From Phytopseudomonas flavescens (GTDB lineage Bacteria > Pseudomonadota > Gammaproteobacteria > Pseudomonadales > Pseudomonadaceae), in NCBI RefSeq assembly GCF_900100535.1, contig NZ_FNDG01000022.1, forward strand, positions 30,737 to 94,736: DNA of 64,000 nt, written 5' to 3'. A model generated the notes under the pieces. The model was given only the letters and a program-made list of their open reading frames with translations, was not told where the DNA came from and did no database searches. The position numbers and the translations under genes were made by a program. The stretch's first letter is position 1. Every line of letters starts with the position of its first letter. This document shows positions 56,629 through 64,000 of this stretch, one piece after another.

Positions 56629-57507
56629 ATGACCACTGTAACAGCTATGAAAGTTACTTATGAAAAATTAAAAGAACAGCAGTTCTTGATGTTGTGCGTT
56701 AAGTTTGCGCTTGTATTCTTCGCTTTATCTATTACGCACTATGCAGGGTTTATTGCCGGCTTTCCTATTTGGGTTATTTCAGCCGCCGCAGTAGATATGT
56801 TTCCAGCGTTTAGCAAGTTATCTGTTTTTTATATTGCTTTCTGTTATTCAATTTCGAGAGTTTTAGGCTTTGTAACGTCGCAATTTATCATTTCGATATC
56901 TACGATTGCTAGCGGGACAGGCAAGAAGGAGAATAAATTTAGTTGGCTTAAGAAGTATGTTGTTGACTATAAAGGCCGCTCAGAGGAAGAAAGTGCTTAT
57001 TATTGGGTGCTAACTATCTTTTCAACTGTTGGGATGGTGTTTCTAACGTATGTTACTCCTTCTGATTTTGCCTTTAGCACGGTGCCTGTCTTGGCAATGG
57101 TGGTTTTGGTGGTTGCCGCGCTGTTAAAGATGGATGTTATGGTGGTGAGAGTATCGAAAATCCCAATTAAGATTTTACGCAGGCCAAAGTATAGAGCGAA
57201 TTTAGTGCCAAGGATGGGGTTCGTTCTACTCGGATTTGCACTGTGTCTGTCATATTATACGGGCTTGCTGAGGTTTGAGCGCCTTATGAAAGAACCTCCT
57301 ATAGAGTATAAGTCGGGAGATTTCACTGCAAGTTTGGTGGTTCTTATAAGTAGTGGTGATTCTGTTTTAGGGATCGAGGAAACCGAGGATTTTGTATATT
57401 GGACATACTCTTCAGGTGACACGGTGATGAAGCGTTCTTATAGAAAGAAGTCATCCCCGAAGCCGAGTAGCGATAGTAGCGTCGAGCAAGGATCAAAAGC
57501 AGGCTAG
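56629..57507 (+). CDS. Multi-pass membrane protein of unknown function
   Basis: A 292-residue protein with about five hydrophobic segments (FLMLCVKFALVFFALSITHY, FPIWVISAAAVDMF, YWVLTIFSTVGMVFLTYV, VPVLAMVVLVVAALL, MGFVLLGFALCLSYYTG) and a soluble C-terminal part. It starts 3 bp after the preceding stop, so the two membrane proteins form an operon. GC content is far below the chromosomal average. No family recognised. It might be a membrane effector or sensor of the island. Confidence 0.72.
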   Translation: MTTVTAMKVTYEKLKEQQFLMLCVKFALVFFALSITHYAGFIAGFPIWVISAAAVDMFPAFSKLSVFYIAFCYSISRVLGFVTSQFIISISTIASGTGKKENKFSWLKKYVVDYKGRSEEESAYYWVLTIFSTVGMVFLTYVTPSDFAFSTVPVLAMVVLVVAALLKMDVMVVRVSKIPIKILRRPKYRANLVPRMGFVLLGFALCLSYYTGLLRFERLMKEPPIEYKSGDFTASLVVLISSGDSVLGIEETEDFVYWTYSSGDTVMKRSYRKKSSPKPSSDSSVEQGSKAG

Positions 57508-57627
57508 GACTAATAATGTCGAAAAAGTGTCGAAAACACTGTGCCGAATAGCCACGAATCGACACGCTGAGCCCCAGCAAAATCACACATTGGCACGCAC
57601 TGTGACGCACTGAAACCGCTCAAAAAC
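57508..57627. other. Right-end intergenic region of island with TGTCGA repeats
   Basis: Two direct TGTCGAAAA copies (57518 and 57529) and one inverted TCGACA (57561-57566), plus repeated CGCACTG, lie just inside the right attachment repeat. Such short repeats near an attachment core can be recombinase arm-type sites. AGTGT-CGAAA-ACACT can form a small hairpin. No start-to-stop gene of note is here. Confidence 0.4.
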
Positions 57628-57657
57628 GGGTTCAAATCCCTATCTTCCCGCCATATC
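57628..57657 (+). repeat. Right attachment site (tRNA-Ser 3' end duplicate)
   Basis: Exact 30-bp copy of 52255-52284. It is not part of a functional tRNA, because no 5' portion precedes it. Confidence 0.9.
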
Positions 57658-57661
57658 GAAC

Positions 57662-57697
57662 AAAGCCCCGATGCTGAAAGGTATTCGGGGCTTTTTC
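57662..57697 (+). terminator. Original tRNA-Ser terminator beyond the island
   Basis: AAAGCCCCGA (57662-57671) can pair with TTCGGGGCTTT (57684-57694), followed by TT. It lies right after the right repeat, where the terminator of the uninterrupted tRNA gene would be. Confidence 0.8.
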
Positions 57698-57797
57698 GTT
57701 TCTACTCGCATATATCCGGCTGGAGCTTGGCGCGCCGGTTGAAACACGTGCGCCCGCTCAGAAGCGCCCTCCGCCTGCAACGGGGCCTACCTCAGGC

Positions 57798-58637
57798 CTA
57801 GTCCAGGTCAGAGGCCCGGTGCCGCTCGGGCACTTGCTGCGCTTCGTTGCCCCAGGTGCGGTTGACGCGTTTGCCGCGCTGGACGGCTTGGCGTTTGGCG
57901 ATTTCATCGGCCCAGCGCAGAACGTGAGGGTATTCATGAACGGCGAGGAACTCGGCAGCCGAATACACGTTGTTCCTCACCAGTTCGCCGTACCAGGGCC
58001 ACACGGCGATATCGGCGATGGTATAGGCGTCGCCCGCCAGGTAGCGATGTTCGGCGAGTCGTTGGTTCAGTACGTCCAGCTGGCGTTTGGCTTCCATGGT
58101 GAAGCGGTTGATCGCGTACTCGAACTTCTCCGGTGCATAGGCGTAGAAGTGCCCGAAGCCCCCGCCCAGGTAGGGCGCCGAGCCCATTTGCCAGAATAGC
58201 CAGTTGAGGGTTTCGGTACGGCCGGTCGGATCCTTCGGCAGGAATTCGCCGAATTTTTCCGCCAGGTAGAGCAGGATCGACCCGGACTCGAACACGCGGA
58301 TGGGGGTATCGCTACTCTGGTCGATCAGTGCCGGAATCTTCGAGTTGGGATTGACCCCGACGAAGCCGCTGGAGAACTGGTCGCCTTCGCCAATGCGGAT
58401 CAGCCAGGCGTCGTATTCGGCGCCGCCGTGGCCCAGGGCGAGCAGCTCCTCGAGCAGGATGGTCACCTTCACGCCATTGGGCGTGGCGAGTGAATAGAGC
58501 TGCAGCGGATGGTTGCCGACCGGCAGCGCCTTCTCATGGGTCGCCCCGGCCACGGGCCGATTGATCTTGGAGAACTGGCCACCGGAAGCCTCGAGGTGCT
58601 GCCAGACTTTGGGGGGTGCATAGGTGGATTGGCTCAT
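57798..58637 (-). CDS. yghU: Glutathione S-transferase family disulfide-bond oxidoreductase, YghU type
   Basis: A 279-residue protein with the GST fold: YAPPKVWQ start, HPLQLYSLATPNGVKVTILLEEL, NPNSKIPALID, FESGSILLYLAEKFG, MGSAPYLGGGFGHFY and YTIADIAVWPWYG. These match YghU, which reduces disulfides and peroxides with glutathione. The N-terminal 50 residues in a longer frame are not like the family, so ATG at 58637 is chosen. Monocistronic. Confidence 0.92.
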   Translation of the reverse strand: MSQSTYAPPKVWQHLEASGGQFSKINRPVAGATHEKALPVGNHPLQLYSLATPNGVKVTILLEELLALGHGGAEYDAWLIRIGEGDQFSSGFVGVNPNSKIPALIDQSSDTPIRVFESGSILLYLAEKFGEFLPKDPTGRTETLNWLFWQMGSAPYLGGGFGHFYAYAPEKFEYAINRFTMEAKRQLDVLNQRLAEHRYLAGDAYTIADIAVWPWYGELVRNNVYSAAEFLAVHEYPHVLRWADEIAKRQAVQRGKRVNRTWGNEAQQVPERHRASDLD

Positions 58638-58829
58638 CGATTCCTCGCTATCGCTGTCATGAGTAATGCAGTCGAGAGTGAGGCTATCTGGATTTTGCCC
58701 GCCATTCGAATGCGTACCATGCATGGCGATCATCGATTTGGCTGATGGGCTTGCCCGGCGGGTTGCCGGGCAGGCTTTTCCTGTCACGCAGGTGCGGGAC
58801 TCTCGTTTTGTGAAGCGGGCACCACCTGT

Positions 58830-59750
58830 TTAATGGGCGGATGACTCGACCAGCTTGCCGCGTGCCGAAAGAACCGTGGCGAGGATGATCAGGCCGGCTC
58901 CCAGTAGCATCCGCACCGATGGCTGTTCGCCGAACAGCACCCAGGCGCACGCGATGGCATAGACGGGCTCCAGCGCAATGATCATGCCTGCGCTACGCGC
59001 TTCGAGGGTATCCAGGCTCTTGACGAACAGGTACTGGGAAAGGCCGGTGCAGAATACCCCGAGTACTGCCAGGTAGATCCAGTCCGCGGTGCTCAGACCT
59101 TGAAAGCCCAGGCTGTGCAACGCGAACGGTGCGACCAGGATCGCCACTGTGAGGTTCTGCCAGAACGCCACCTGCATCGCATCCATGCCGCGAATGTAAC
59201 GCCGGTTGGTGATGGCCAGCAGGGCGAAGGACAAGCCTGAGGCCAGGCCCCAGAGTAGGCCCAGGGTGCCCTGATCGGCGAGGTCGAAGGAGGGGACAAC
59301 GAGAATCAGTCCAAGCGTGACCAGCAGTATCAACAGCCCTTCACCAAGGCTGATACGTTCACGAAAGACCAGCAGATCCAGGGCTGCGATGAATGCCGGA
59401 AAACTGGCGAAGCCCAACGTCGCGATAGCCACGCCGCCTACCTTGACTGCGATGAAGAAGCTCACCCAGTGGGAGGTCAGCAGGGCACCGGTGACGGCGA
59501 GCATGCCGAACTTCTTCCAGTTCATGGCACGCAGCACCGGTCTTCGCTGCAATTGTGAGACCGCACCCAGCGCGAGAATCGCAAACGCGGCCCGGCCGAA
59601 AGTGATGGCAGTGGCGTTGGCCTCGATCAAGGCACCGAGGATGCCGGTGAGGCCGAACAGGACCGCGGCGATGTGAGCCGCGACGAGGGCATTGCGGTGA
59701 GCGGGAACGGGCGTGGAGCCCGAGATATCGGAAGCGAACATGGCAGTCAT
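58830..59750 (-). CDS. EamA/DMT-family transporter
   Basis: A 306-residue membrane protein with ten helices in two EamA repeats: VAAHIAAVLFGLTGILGALIEANATAITFGRAAFAILAL in the first, and TLGLLWGLASGLSFALLAITNRRYI and GMIIALEPVYAIACAWVLFGEQPSVRMLLGAGLIILATVL in the second. DMT exporters move amino acids or metabolites out. The start is either 59750 or 59741. The substrate is unknown. Confidence 0.88.
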   Translation of the reverse strand: MTAMFASDISGSTPVPAHRNALVAAHIAAVLFGLTGILGALIEANATAITFGRAAFAILALGAVSQLQRRPVLRAMNWKKFGMLAVTGALLTSHWVSFFIAVKVGGVAIATLGFASFPAFIAALDLLVFRERISLGEGLLILLVTLGLILVVPSFDLADQGTLGLLWGLASGLSFALLAITNRRYIRGMDAMQVAFWQNLTVAILVAPFALHSLGFQGLSTADWIYLAVLGVFCTGLSQYLFVKSLDTLEARSAGMIIALEPVYAIACAWVLFGEQPSVRMLLGAGLIILATVLSARGKLVESSAH

Positions 59751-60070
59751 CTCAAAGAAATAGGCGAACGCAACCACTCTCCGGTGATGTGCGCACTGGG
59801 TGTAACGGATCTTTCTGGGTGAAGGCGGCGACCGGTTAGAGCCGGGGCCGTCGGCGCGGCAGCATTGAGGTGCTCTTCCTTGAGCGATGCTGCAGCTCGC
59901 CGATTTCTTGGAATCCATCGATGGAGCGGCTGCACCGCGGCCCCGCTGCGTGATGTGCAGGGCTGCAGCTCGCCAGCGCCATGGAGGGATCCAGGTGCCT
60001 GCCACCGCGACAGGGTCACGGTGGTGGCACTTCTACTTGTGAGATGGGTGGAGCAGGGGTGTCGCGATAA
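59751..60070. other. Intergenic region with hairpin
   Basis: A 320-bp stretch between the aldehyde dehydrogenase and EamA genes without a supported gene. GCTGCAGCTCGCC occurs twice (about 59888 and 59963). GTGCCTGCCACCG and CGGTGGTGGCAC (59996-60030) form a strong stem-loop that may end the dehydrogenase transcript. It has no clear T run. Confidence 0.4.
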
Positions 60071-61561
60071 TCAGGAAGCGTCGATCCAGATGGTCTTGAG
60101 TTCGGTGTACTGATCATGCGCCCATTGCGACTTGTCACGACCGCCGAATCCCGACTCTTTATAGCCTCCGAACGGCGTCGAGGCGTCACCCTCGCCAAAA
60201 CAGTTGACGGTCACGATGCCGGCGCGAATCTCCCGGGACAGGCGCAGGGCATTACGCAGGTTGCTGGTGTAGGCGGAAGCCGCCAGGCCATACACGGTAT
60301 CGTTGGCCAGGCTGATGGCCTCGTCGATGTCGGTGAAGGTGGTGACGCTCAGCACCGGCCCGAAAATCTCTTCCTTGAACAGCCGGCTGTCAGGGGCCAC
60401 GTCGTCGACGATGGTTGGCTCGATGAACACGCCTTCGCGGGCATTGCCCCCCTCGACGACCTTGAGCTGATGCTCGACCGCGTATTCCAGGTAGGAACGG
60501 ACCTTCTCGAAATGCGCTTTGCTGACCATGGCGCCCAGGCGATTGGCTGGATCCAGAGGATCCCCCAGCTTCCAGTCGCGGATATGCACCTTCATGCGTT
60601 CGAGCAGCGCGTCCTTGACCTCGCTGTGCACGATCAGTCGCGACGAGGCCGAGCAGTTCTCGCCCATGTTCCAGAATGCACCGGCCACCAGGTACTGCGC
60701 GACGCTGTCGATATCCTCGACGTCGTTCATCACCACGGCCGGGTTCTTGCCACCCAGTTCCAGCACGACGCGCTTGATGTTCGATTCGGCGGCGTACTTG
60801 AGGAACAGGCGACCGGTGTCGGTTGAGCCGGTGAAGCTGACCGCCGAGATGTCCGGGTGGCGGCCAATCGGTTCGCCGACTTCGCGACCACCACCCGGCA
60901 CCACGTTGAACACGCCAGCGGGGATGCCCGCTTCGTGGGCCAGTTCTGCCACGCGCAGCGCGCTCAAGGTGGTTTCTTTCGCGGGTTTGACCACGATGGA
61001 GCAACCGGCGGCCAGGGAAGGGGCGATCTTCCAGGCCAGCATCAGCAGCGGGAAGTTCCAGGGCAGCACCAGGCCGACCACGCCGATGGCTTCGCGCACC
61101 ACCATGGCTACGGCACCCGAGCCTGTCGGTGCGGTGTTGTCGTAGATCTTGTCGATCAGTTCGGCATGCCACCGCAGGGTGTGAATGGTTTCCGGCACGT
61201 CGACGTTCTGGCATTCCTGGATCGGCTTGCCGCTGTCCAGGCTTTCGATCACGGCCAGTTCGTGGGCGTTGTCTTCGAGCAGTTGCGCGAAACGCAGCAG
61301 GATACCTTTACGCGCGCCTGGGGAAAGCTTGCTCCAGCGGCCATCGTTGAAGGCTTTCTGGGCGCCGGCCACTGCCAGGTCGACGTCGTGGCTGTCGCCG
61401 GCGGCGATGTTGGCCAGCAGTTTGCCGGTTGCCGGGTTGGTGGTGGTGAAGGTCTTGCCCGAGACGGAGTCGCGGAACGCGCCGTCGATAAACGCTTGGG
61501 TCGGCAGGTTGAGTTTCGCGGCGATTGCCGCGTATTGCTCTTTGCTCAGCAATTCAGCCAT
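60071..61561 (-). CDS. NAD(P)-dependent aldehyde dehydrogenase (PuuC-like)
   Basis: A 496-residue enzyme. Asn169 (VLPWNFPLLM), Glu268 (VVLELGGKNPAVV) and the catalytic Cys303 (NMGENCSASSRL) are placed as in the ALDH superfamily, and FGGYKESGFGGRDKS ends the domain. Closest in pattern to gamma-glutamyl-gamma-aminobutyraldehyde/betaine-type dehydrogenases. It lies 1 bp from the DapA-family gene, so the pair degrades or produces an aldehyde-type keto acid intermediate. Substrate unproven. Confidence 0.92.
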   Translation of the reverse strand: MAELLSKEQYAAIAAKLNLPTQAFIDGAFRDSVSGKTFTTTNPATGKLLANIAAGDSHDVDLAVAGAQKAFNDGRWSKLSPGARKGILLRFAQLLEDNAHELAVIESLDSGKPIQECQNVDVPETIHTLRWHAELIDKIYDNTAPTGSGAVAMVVREAIGVVGLVLPWNFPLLMLAWKIAPSLAAGCSIVVKPAKETTLSALRVAELAHEAGIPAGVFNVVPGGGREVGEPIGRHPDISAVSFTGSTDTGRLFLKYAAESNIKRVVLELGGKNPAVVMNDVEDIDSVAQYLVAGAFWNMGENCSASSRLIVHSEVKDALLERMKVHIRDWKLGDPLDPANRLGAMVSKAHFEKVRSYLEYAVEHQLKVVEGGNAREGVFIEPTIVDDVAPDSRLFKEEIFGPVLSVTTFTDIDEAISLANDTVYGLAASAYTSNLRNALRLSREIRAGIVTVNCFGEGDASTPFGGYKESGFGGRDKSQWAHDQYTELKTIWIDAS

Positions 61562-61562
61562 T

Positions 61563-62465
61563 TCACACGCCCTCGGTGATTGTTGCGACGTTGCGCTTGA
61601 GTACCGTGATGATCTCTTTCAGGGTCTGCTTTTCTTCGCCAGTGAGCGACTGCAGCGGGGCACGCACACCGCCCGTTTTCAAGCCGGCGACTTCACTGCC
61701 GTACTTGATTGATTGCACGAACTTGCCGGTTTCCAGGAAATCCATCAGCGGCAGCAGTTCGGTCATGATCCGGCGGCCCTTGACGAAGTCGTTCTCGACG
61801 ACGCAAGCCTGGTACAGGGCAACATGCTCTTTGGGAATGAAGTTGGAGCCGGCGCAGACCCAGCTGCGTGCGCCCCATGCGAAGAATTCCAGGGCCTGGT
61901 CGTCCCAGCCGCAGGACAGGGCGATCTTCGGGTATTTGCTGGCCAGCAGGTGAAGGCTGGCGGCATCTCCAGTGCTTTCCTTGATGGCGACGACGTTCTG
62001 GTTTCCAGCCAGGGCAGAAAACACCTCCTCACCCATGGCCACGCCCATGCGGCCCGGATAGTTGTAGAGCATGATCGGCAGGCCGGCGGCACTGTCCACC
62101 GCGTTGACGTGAGTGATGATTTCCTGCTGGGTCGGCAGCGCGTAAGGCGGAGTGCCGACCAGCAGCGCATCTGCCTTGATTTCCTTGGCCGCCTTGGCGA
62201 ATGCCACCGAGTCTTCGGTACGGATGGCGCCGGTTCCCACGATCAGCGGCAGGCGGCCGTTGATCACATCCTTGGCCTTGGCCGCGAGGTCGAAGCGTTC
62301 CTGGGCAGAATGCGCGTAATACTCGCCGGTGGAGCCACCGACGATGATGCCGTGAACCTTGGACTCGATCAGGTACTCGAGCACGTCAGCGAATGCCGAG
62401 GAATCGATCTGCCCATCAGCGGTCAACGGGGTGATTGCCGGTGTATAGATGCCTTCAAATGTCAC
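61563..62465 (-). CDS. Dihydrodipicolinate synthase-family aldolase/lyase
   Basis: A 300-residue DapA-superfamily TIM barrel. The pyruvate-type loop GGSTGEY (43-49), Tyr136 (LYNYPGRMG) and Schiff-base Lys162 (VAIKESTGD) are all present. The genome will have a true dapA elsewhere; this member sits in a catabolic-looking cluster with an aldehyde dehydrogenase and an MFS importer, as in the P. aeruginosa PA0219-PA0223 region from memory. It probably acts on a 2-keto-3-deoxy acid or similar. Start ATG at 62465. Confidence 0.9.
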   Translation of the reverse strand: MTFEGIYTPAITPLTADGQIDSSAFADVLEYLIESKVHGIIVGGSTGEYYAHSAQERFDLAAKAKDVINGRLPLIVGTGAIRTEDSVAFAKAAKEIKADALLVGTPPYALPTQQEIITHVNAVDSAAGLPIMLYNYPGRMGVAMGEEVFSALAGNQNVVAIKESTGDAASLHLLASKYPKIALSCGWDDQALEFFAWGARSWVCAGSNFIPKEHVALYQACVVENDFVKGRRIMTELLPLMDFLETGKFVQSIKYGSEVAGLKTGGVRAPLQSLTGEEKQTLKEIITVLKRNVATITEGV

Positions 62466-62535
62466 GGTGCGTTCTCCTGTGGATTCAGCTTGTTTGTGCC
62501 GCGCCTGATTCTGGATGACCGGCGCGGCGGGTGGT

Positions 62536-63653
62536 TTAGGACAGCGAAGCGGCTTGTTGCAGGTTCAGCGAGCGGGTTTCCGGGGCCAGCGCCCAGGCGA
62601 ATGCCAGGCCAACCAGGGTGACGATGGCGGCTGCATACATGGTCTGGCCGATACCCAGCGTATCGAGCGACAACGGGACGAGGTAGGTGCCCACGGCCGC
62701 ACCGATGCGTGACAACGAGGTGCCCAGGCCCACGGCACAGGCACGAATCTCGGTGGGGAACAGCTCGTTCGGGTACACCAGTTGCAGCACCTGGGCGCCG
62801 CCAATGAACAGTGCATAGGCACCGAACAGCAGCAGAACCAGCGACTCGGAGGCCGCGTGGAACATGCCCAGGCCAAGCAGGGCGATACCGGAGAGCAGGA
62901 AGCTGTAGATCAGCATGCTGCGGCGGCCGAGTGTATTGATGAGGCGAGTCGCGATGATGCAGCCGATCACGAACAGGAGGGTGATCACCACCGACCCGTA
63001 GGAGGCCCAGTCACCTTTGAGGTTGAGGGCCTGCAACACCTTGGGCGCGAACGCATAAACGGCGAACACGGGAATCACCGAGCAGGTCCAGAACATGGTC
63101 ACGAAGAGCATGCGTTTGCCATATCCGGAATGCAGCAGGTTCCACACCGATACGCGTTTTTCCTTCGGTTGTTCCGGGAGGTTGTCGAGGGAAAAGCCAG
63201 CGCCATATACCTGTTTGATAATGCCGTCGGCTTCTGCATCGCGGCCTTTGCTGAGTAACCAGCGGGGCGATTCCGGGGTGCCCAGTCGCACCAGGAACAA
63301 CAGGGCACCGATCACCGCGGCACTGGCCAGTACCAGGCGCCAGGCATCATCGCCACCGCTGCCGAGAATCAGGTTGCCAATCACATAGGCGAACGCGGCG
63401 CCAGCGAACCAGAGGATGGTCAGCGTGGCCAAGCGTGGGCCACGGTATTTCTTGGGGAGGAACTCGACCAGCAGCGAAGTGGCGACGGGGTACTCGATGC
63501 CCACGCCCATGCCGATCAGGAAGCGCAGCAGGAACAGGCCGAGTGCCGATTCGACCCAGAGCTGGGCAATCGAGCCGACGATGAACAACACCGGACCGAC
63601 GAAAAAGATCGTCTTGCGGCCCAGGCGATCGGTCAGCCAGCCGCCCAGGAAAC
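62536..63653 (-). pseudogene. MFS transporter, N-terminus cut off by IS3-family element
   Basis: The remaining frame codes for about 370 residues. It can be read back past the apparent ATG at 63591 into GGWLTDRLGRKTIFFVGPV, the loop 2-3 signature of the major facilitator superfamily, and stops being protein-like at the IS edge (63653). About 60-80 residues (helices 1-2) are missing. The sugar/acid-type motif PESPRWLLSKGR follows helix 6. Before interruption it was presumably the uptake system for the adjacent aldolase and dehydrogenase. Confidence 0.85.
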
Positions 63654-63715
63654 TGAATCGCCCCTAGTTTCGTAGACACCTCCAAGCCTCATAATGAGGC
63701 CCACTAGGAGGTGCC

Positions 63716-63994
63716 ATGAGCAACCAGCGTTACCCCGAAGAATTCAAAATCGAAGCGGTCAAGCAAGTGACCGAGCGTGGCCTTCCTGTAGCCGAAGTGG
63801 CAGCGCGGTTAGGTATGTCGGTGCACAGCCTGTATGCCTGGATCAAGCGCTACAGCAAGCCCCAGGAAAAGCGGCAGCAAGAGAACGATCAGCAGGCCGA
63901 ACTGCGTCGTCTGCGTGCTGAACTCAAGCGAGTGACCGAAGAGCGAGACATCCTAAAAAAGGCCGCCGCGTACTTTGCCAAGGAGTCCGGCTGA
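63716..63994 (+). CDS. IS3-family transposase OrfA
   Basis: A 92-residue protein: the helix-turn-helix RYPEEFKIEAVKQVTERGLPVAEVAARLGMSVHSLYAWIKRY at the N-terminus binds the IS ends, and a leucine-zipper-like coiled coil (ELRRLRAELKRVTEERDILKKAAAYFA) follows. It has a strong AGGAGGT ribosome site. Near its end is a programmed frameshift signal that would join it to OrfB, whose reading frame starts near the window edge. Confidence 0.93.
   Translation: MSNQRYPEEFKIEAVKQVTERGLPVAEVAARLGMSVHSLYAWIKRYSKPQEKRQQENDQQAELRRLRAELKRVTEERDILKKAAAYFAKESG
63955..63961 (+). promoter_or_regulatory. Programmed -1 frameshift site in orfA
   Basis: AAAAAAG heptamer 31-37 bp before the orfA stop, the usual slippery site that yields the OrfAB transposase in IS3 elements. 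Confidence 0.75.
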
Positions 63995-64000
63995 AGTACG

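Larger units (their letters stand above)
52255..57657. mobile_element. 5.4-kb integrated island in tRNA-Ser(CGA), phage-satellite-like
   Basis: Defined by 30-bp direct repeats at both ends; the repeat-to-repeat unit is 5,373 bp. The left third (52.3-53.9 kb) is GC-rich and holds a Cox/repressor switch and several very small minus-strand genes, reminiscent of filamentous (Pf-like) or other small temperate phages. The right part (53.9-57.5 kb) is clearly AT-rich compared with the chromosome and holds DUF262, HEPN and two membrane-protein genes. No integrase, replication initiator, Zot or coat gene is recognisable, so it is either decayed or dependent on a helper. Confidence 0.85.
63654..64000 (+). 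mobile_element. IS3-family insertion sequence, left part
   Basis: The left end begins TGAATCGCCCCTAG, of the TGAxCGCCCC form seen at IS3-family (IS51-like) termini. It contains orfA in the plus direction and continues past the window edge. It has inserted into the MFS gene. The right end and target duplication are outside the window. Confidence 0.82.

Noticed and set aside
57510..57615. Short frame ending just before the right att repeat that could be an integrase C-terminus
   Set aside because: No integrase motif (R-H-R-Y box) is visible, and it overlaps the membrane-protein gene in another frame; the evidence is position only.

Overview
The window is about 64 kb of GC-rich chromosomal DNA from a Pseudomonas. 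The evidence is gene content and order that match that genus: recO-pdxJ, cmoAB, glpFKRD, argF with an orphan Fe(III)-type ABC ATPase, grxD, the braCDEFG operon, opgGH, an AsrA-type second Lon, and imuA-imuB-dnaE2. Intergenic repeats resemble those of the P. mendocina/alcaligenes/stutzeri side of the genus, but the species assignment is inference.

Layout. 1-5.7 kb: the recO tail, pdxJ, a LysR regulator, the tRNA-modifying pair cmoA-cmoB, a chagasin-like lipoprotein, a cupin and a LuxR-type regulator. 5.9-10.3 kb: a carbon-nitrogen hydrolase and APC permease, metR, and an alpha/beta hydrolase. 10.2-15.4 kb: the glycerol regulon (glpD, glpR, glpK, glpF), with two matching GlpR-type operator candidates before glpD and glpF. 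15.8-25.4 kb: ybaK, a periplasmic binding protein, phzF-like, the ABC ATPase with argF, a molybdopterin oxidoreductase, grxD, trmO, a DUF1456 protein, a pseudouridine-synthase-fold protein without the usual GRLD motif, and a 28-residue membrane peptide. 25.5-30.4 kb: branched-chain amino-acid ABC transporter. 30.7-41.6 kb: DUF2288 and DUF5064-like proteins, a hydroxypyruvate-isomerase-like protein, osmoregulated periplasmic glucan synthesis (opgG, opgH, an acyltransferase), asrA behind a near-consensus heat-shock promoter, and an AraC regulator. 41.8-46.1 kb: a compact cluster of cupredoxin-like protein, GGDEF/EAL protein, DUF3034 protein and truncated-haemoglobin lipoprotein. 46.8-51.9 kb: the SOS mutagenesis operon imuA-imuB-dnaE2 with a LexA box.

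52.2-57.7 kb: tRNA-Ser(CGA) is the target of a 5,373-bp AT-rich island flanked by 30-bp direct repeats of the tRNA 3' end. The GC-rich left part looks like a shrunken temperate-phage module: a Cox-like gene and a repressor-like gene diverge from tandem palindromic operators, followed by four very small genes and a broken toxin-antitoxin locus. The AT-rich right part carries a DUF262 protein coupled to a HEPN-fold protein with an intact R-x4-H motif, then two membrane proteins. No integrase, replication or virion gene is recognisable. This is the best candidate in the window for an uncharacterised defence system on a non-autonomous element.

57.8-64 kb: a YghU-like glutathione transferase, an EamA exporter, then an aldehyde dehydrogenase, a DapA-family aldolase and an MFS transporter. 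The transporter is interrupted near its N-terminus by an IS3-family insertion sequence whose orfA ends just inside the window.
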